The notes beneath the pieces were generated by a model. It made no database searches. It saw only the letters and a program-made list of their open reading frames with translations, and was not told where the DNA came from. A stretch of 64,000 nucleotides of DNA, from assembly GCA_021838785.1 (NCBI GenBank), contig JAKCCV010000020.1:1-64000 (forward strand), given 5' to 3'. Shown here piece by piece: positions 63,283-64,000 of this stretch. The position numbers and the translations under genes are program-made. Within the stretch, counting starts at the first letter, position 1. Every line of letters starts with the position of its first letter. The stretch comes from Acidobacteriota bacterium (GTDB taxonomy: Bacteria; Acidobacteriota; Terriglobia; UBA7540).

Positions 63283-63972
63283 ATGCGAAGAGACTGGAGG
63301 ATCATCACTTGGGCGTTGATAATGATGACCACGCCCGTGATGTCGTTCGCCGACTCAAAACCGAAAGCAATACTTCCCGCCGGAACCCGCATTAACGTGG
63401 TTTTGGTCTCCCCGCTCGATTCTTCCGTGGACCATAATGGAGACGGCTTTACGGCGAAAGTGGAGGATCCGGTCTTCGTGGGTGGTGAGGAAGTGATTCA
63501 TCCGGGCAGCACGCTGCACGGACATGTGACTTTCGTAAAGCCGCCCGGCCGTATTCGTGGCAAAGCCGAAATGCGCCTGGTGGCGGATGAAATTGTGACG
63601 AAGAAAGGACAAGCCTTTGCGTTCACGGGCGAGCTGGGCAATAGCCAAACGTCGTCTGTCAAGGTCAAAGGGAACGAAGGCACGGTCCAAGGCCCCTCCA
63701 AGACCGCCAAGCAGACGGCCAAAGACGCCGGGATCGGCGCTGCGATCGGCGCGGGTGGCGGGGTTTTGGTGGATGGTGGCACAGGAGCTTTGTACGGCGT
63801 CGGCGCCGGCGCGCTCGTTGGGCTGATCTCCTATCTCGTTAAACATCACAAAAACGTGGTGCTTCAGCCCGGCACGGAATTGACCTTCGTTCTTACGTCG
63901 CCGGCCACGGAAACCAAGACAACTGCTTCCCACGCTCCTTCTGCGCCGTTTATATGCACTACCTGCCAGTAG
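63283..63972 (+). CDS. Exported glycine-zipper protein of unknown function
   Basis: The 229-residue protein has a signal peptide (IITWALIMMTTPVMSFA), a beta-rich region (ILPAGTRINVVLVSPLDSSV, VFVGGEEVIHPGSTLHGHVT), and a glycine-zipper membrane-like segment (GIGAAIGAGGGVLVDGG, then TGALYGVGAGALVGLISYLV). The start resembles the ILPxGTxIxVRL-type beta domain found in some envelope proteins. I cannot name the family. A C-terminal CTTC lies near the end. ATG 63283. Confidence 0.75.
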   Translation: MRRDWRIITWALIMMTTPVMSFADSKPKAILPAGTRINVVLVSPLDSSVDHNGDGFTAKVEDPVFVGGEEVIHPGSTLHGHVTFVKPPGRIRGKAEMRLVADEIVTKKGQAFAFTGELGNSQTSSVKVKGNEGTVQGPSKTAKQTAKDAGIGAAIGAGGGVLVDGGTGALYGVGAGALVGLISYLVKHHKNVVLQPGTELTFVLTSPATETKTTASHAPSAPFICTTCQ

Positions 63973-64000
63973 GAGGAGCGGTTTCCGACGCTTCATCACC

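Noticed and set aside
1-64000. CRISPR array, prophage or rRNA operon
   Set aside because: No regularly spaced repeats, phage structural genes or rRNA-like conserved blocks were seen anywhere in the window.

Overview
This is a GC-rich (about 60%) bacterial chromosome segment that most resembles an Acidobacteriota genome. The reasons are an alternative complex III plus caa3-oxidase respiratory operon, a SUF-only Fe-S system with SufU/SufT/Rrf2, a remnant of an Oar-like TonB-dependent receptor, several Tat-exported sugar-active enzymes, LptE (a diderm envelope) and many small palindromic dispersed repeats. The phylum is an inference from gene content; no rRNA gene lies in the window.

Left part (1-10.6 kb): the edge holds the end of an IS3-type element that has cut into a gene of unknown function. 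Next come two paralogous exported Sel1-repeat genes on either side of an exported SurA_N/DsbA-like thiol oxidoreductase, thpR on the minus strand, the pyrK-pyrD pair (dihydroorotate dehydrogenase B), a polyisoprenyl-phosphate sugar-1-phosphate transferase, rtcB, and a membrane-anchored protein of unknown function.

SUF region (10.9-20.9 kb): sufB, sufC, sufD, sufS, sufU, sufT, an Rrf2 regulator and ygfZ run in one direction. The run is interrupted between sufB and sufC by a stand-alone SIR2-like gene and a Uma2-family nuclease gene with its own flanking hairpins, and between sufD and sufS by a small heptad-repeat protein. A type IV pilin-like gene, a two-PilZ membrane protein and a CDP-alcohol phosphatidyltransferase follow.

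Respiration (24.3-37.3 kb): a tightly packed operon encodes alternative complex III (ActA-ActF: pentaheme cytochrome, Fe-S/molybdopterin-like subunit, two NrfD-type quinol subunits, ActD and a monoheme lipoprotein), a small membrane protein, a SCO-type copper chaperone and all subunits of an A2-type caa3 oxidase. Together they would move electrons from quinol to oxygen in one complex.

Accessory carbohydrate region (37.4-50 kb): PfpI and DoxX genes, a TPR gene, then a GntR/UTRA regulator divergent from a broken TonB receptor, a SIS-domain sugar-phosphate protein, a GH42 beta-galactosidase, a PIG-L-like protein with a degenerate active site, tRNA-Arg(CCT), msrB, an FG-GAP protein and a GH29 alpha-L-fucosidase. 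Most of the enzymes carry twin-arginine-type signals, which suggests exported glycan degradation.

Right part (50-64 kb): rnhB and pyrC, a polytopic membrane protein, pyrF-pyrE on the minus strand, a LysM lytic transglycosylase lipoprotein, rpsT, then a minus-strand run psd-pssA-(Asd-like)-lptE-holA, a DUF465 gene and an exported glycine-zipper protein. No CRISPR array, rRNA or obvious prophage is present. The strongest candidates for something new are the SIR2/Uma2 insertion inside the SUF operon, the two enzyme-family proteins that have lost catalytic residues, and the small two-hairpin repeats.
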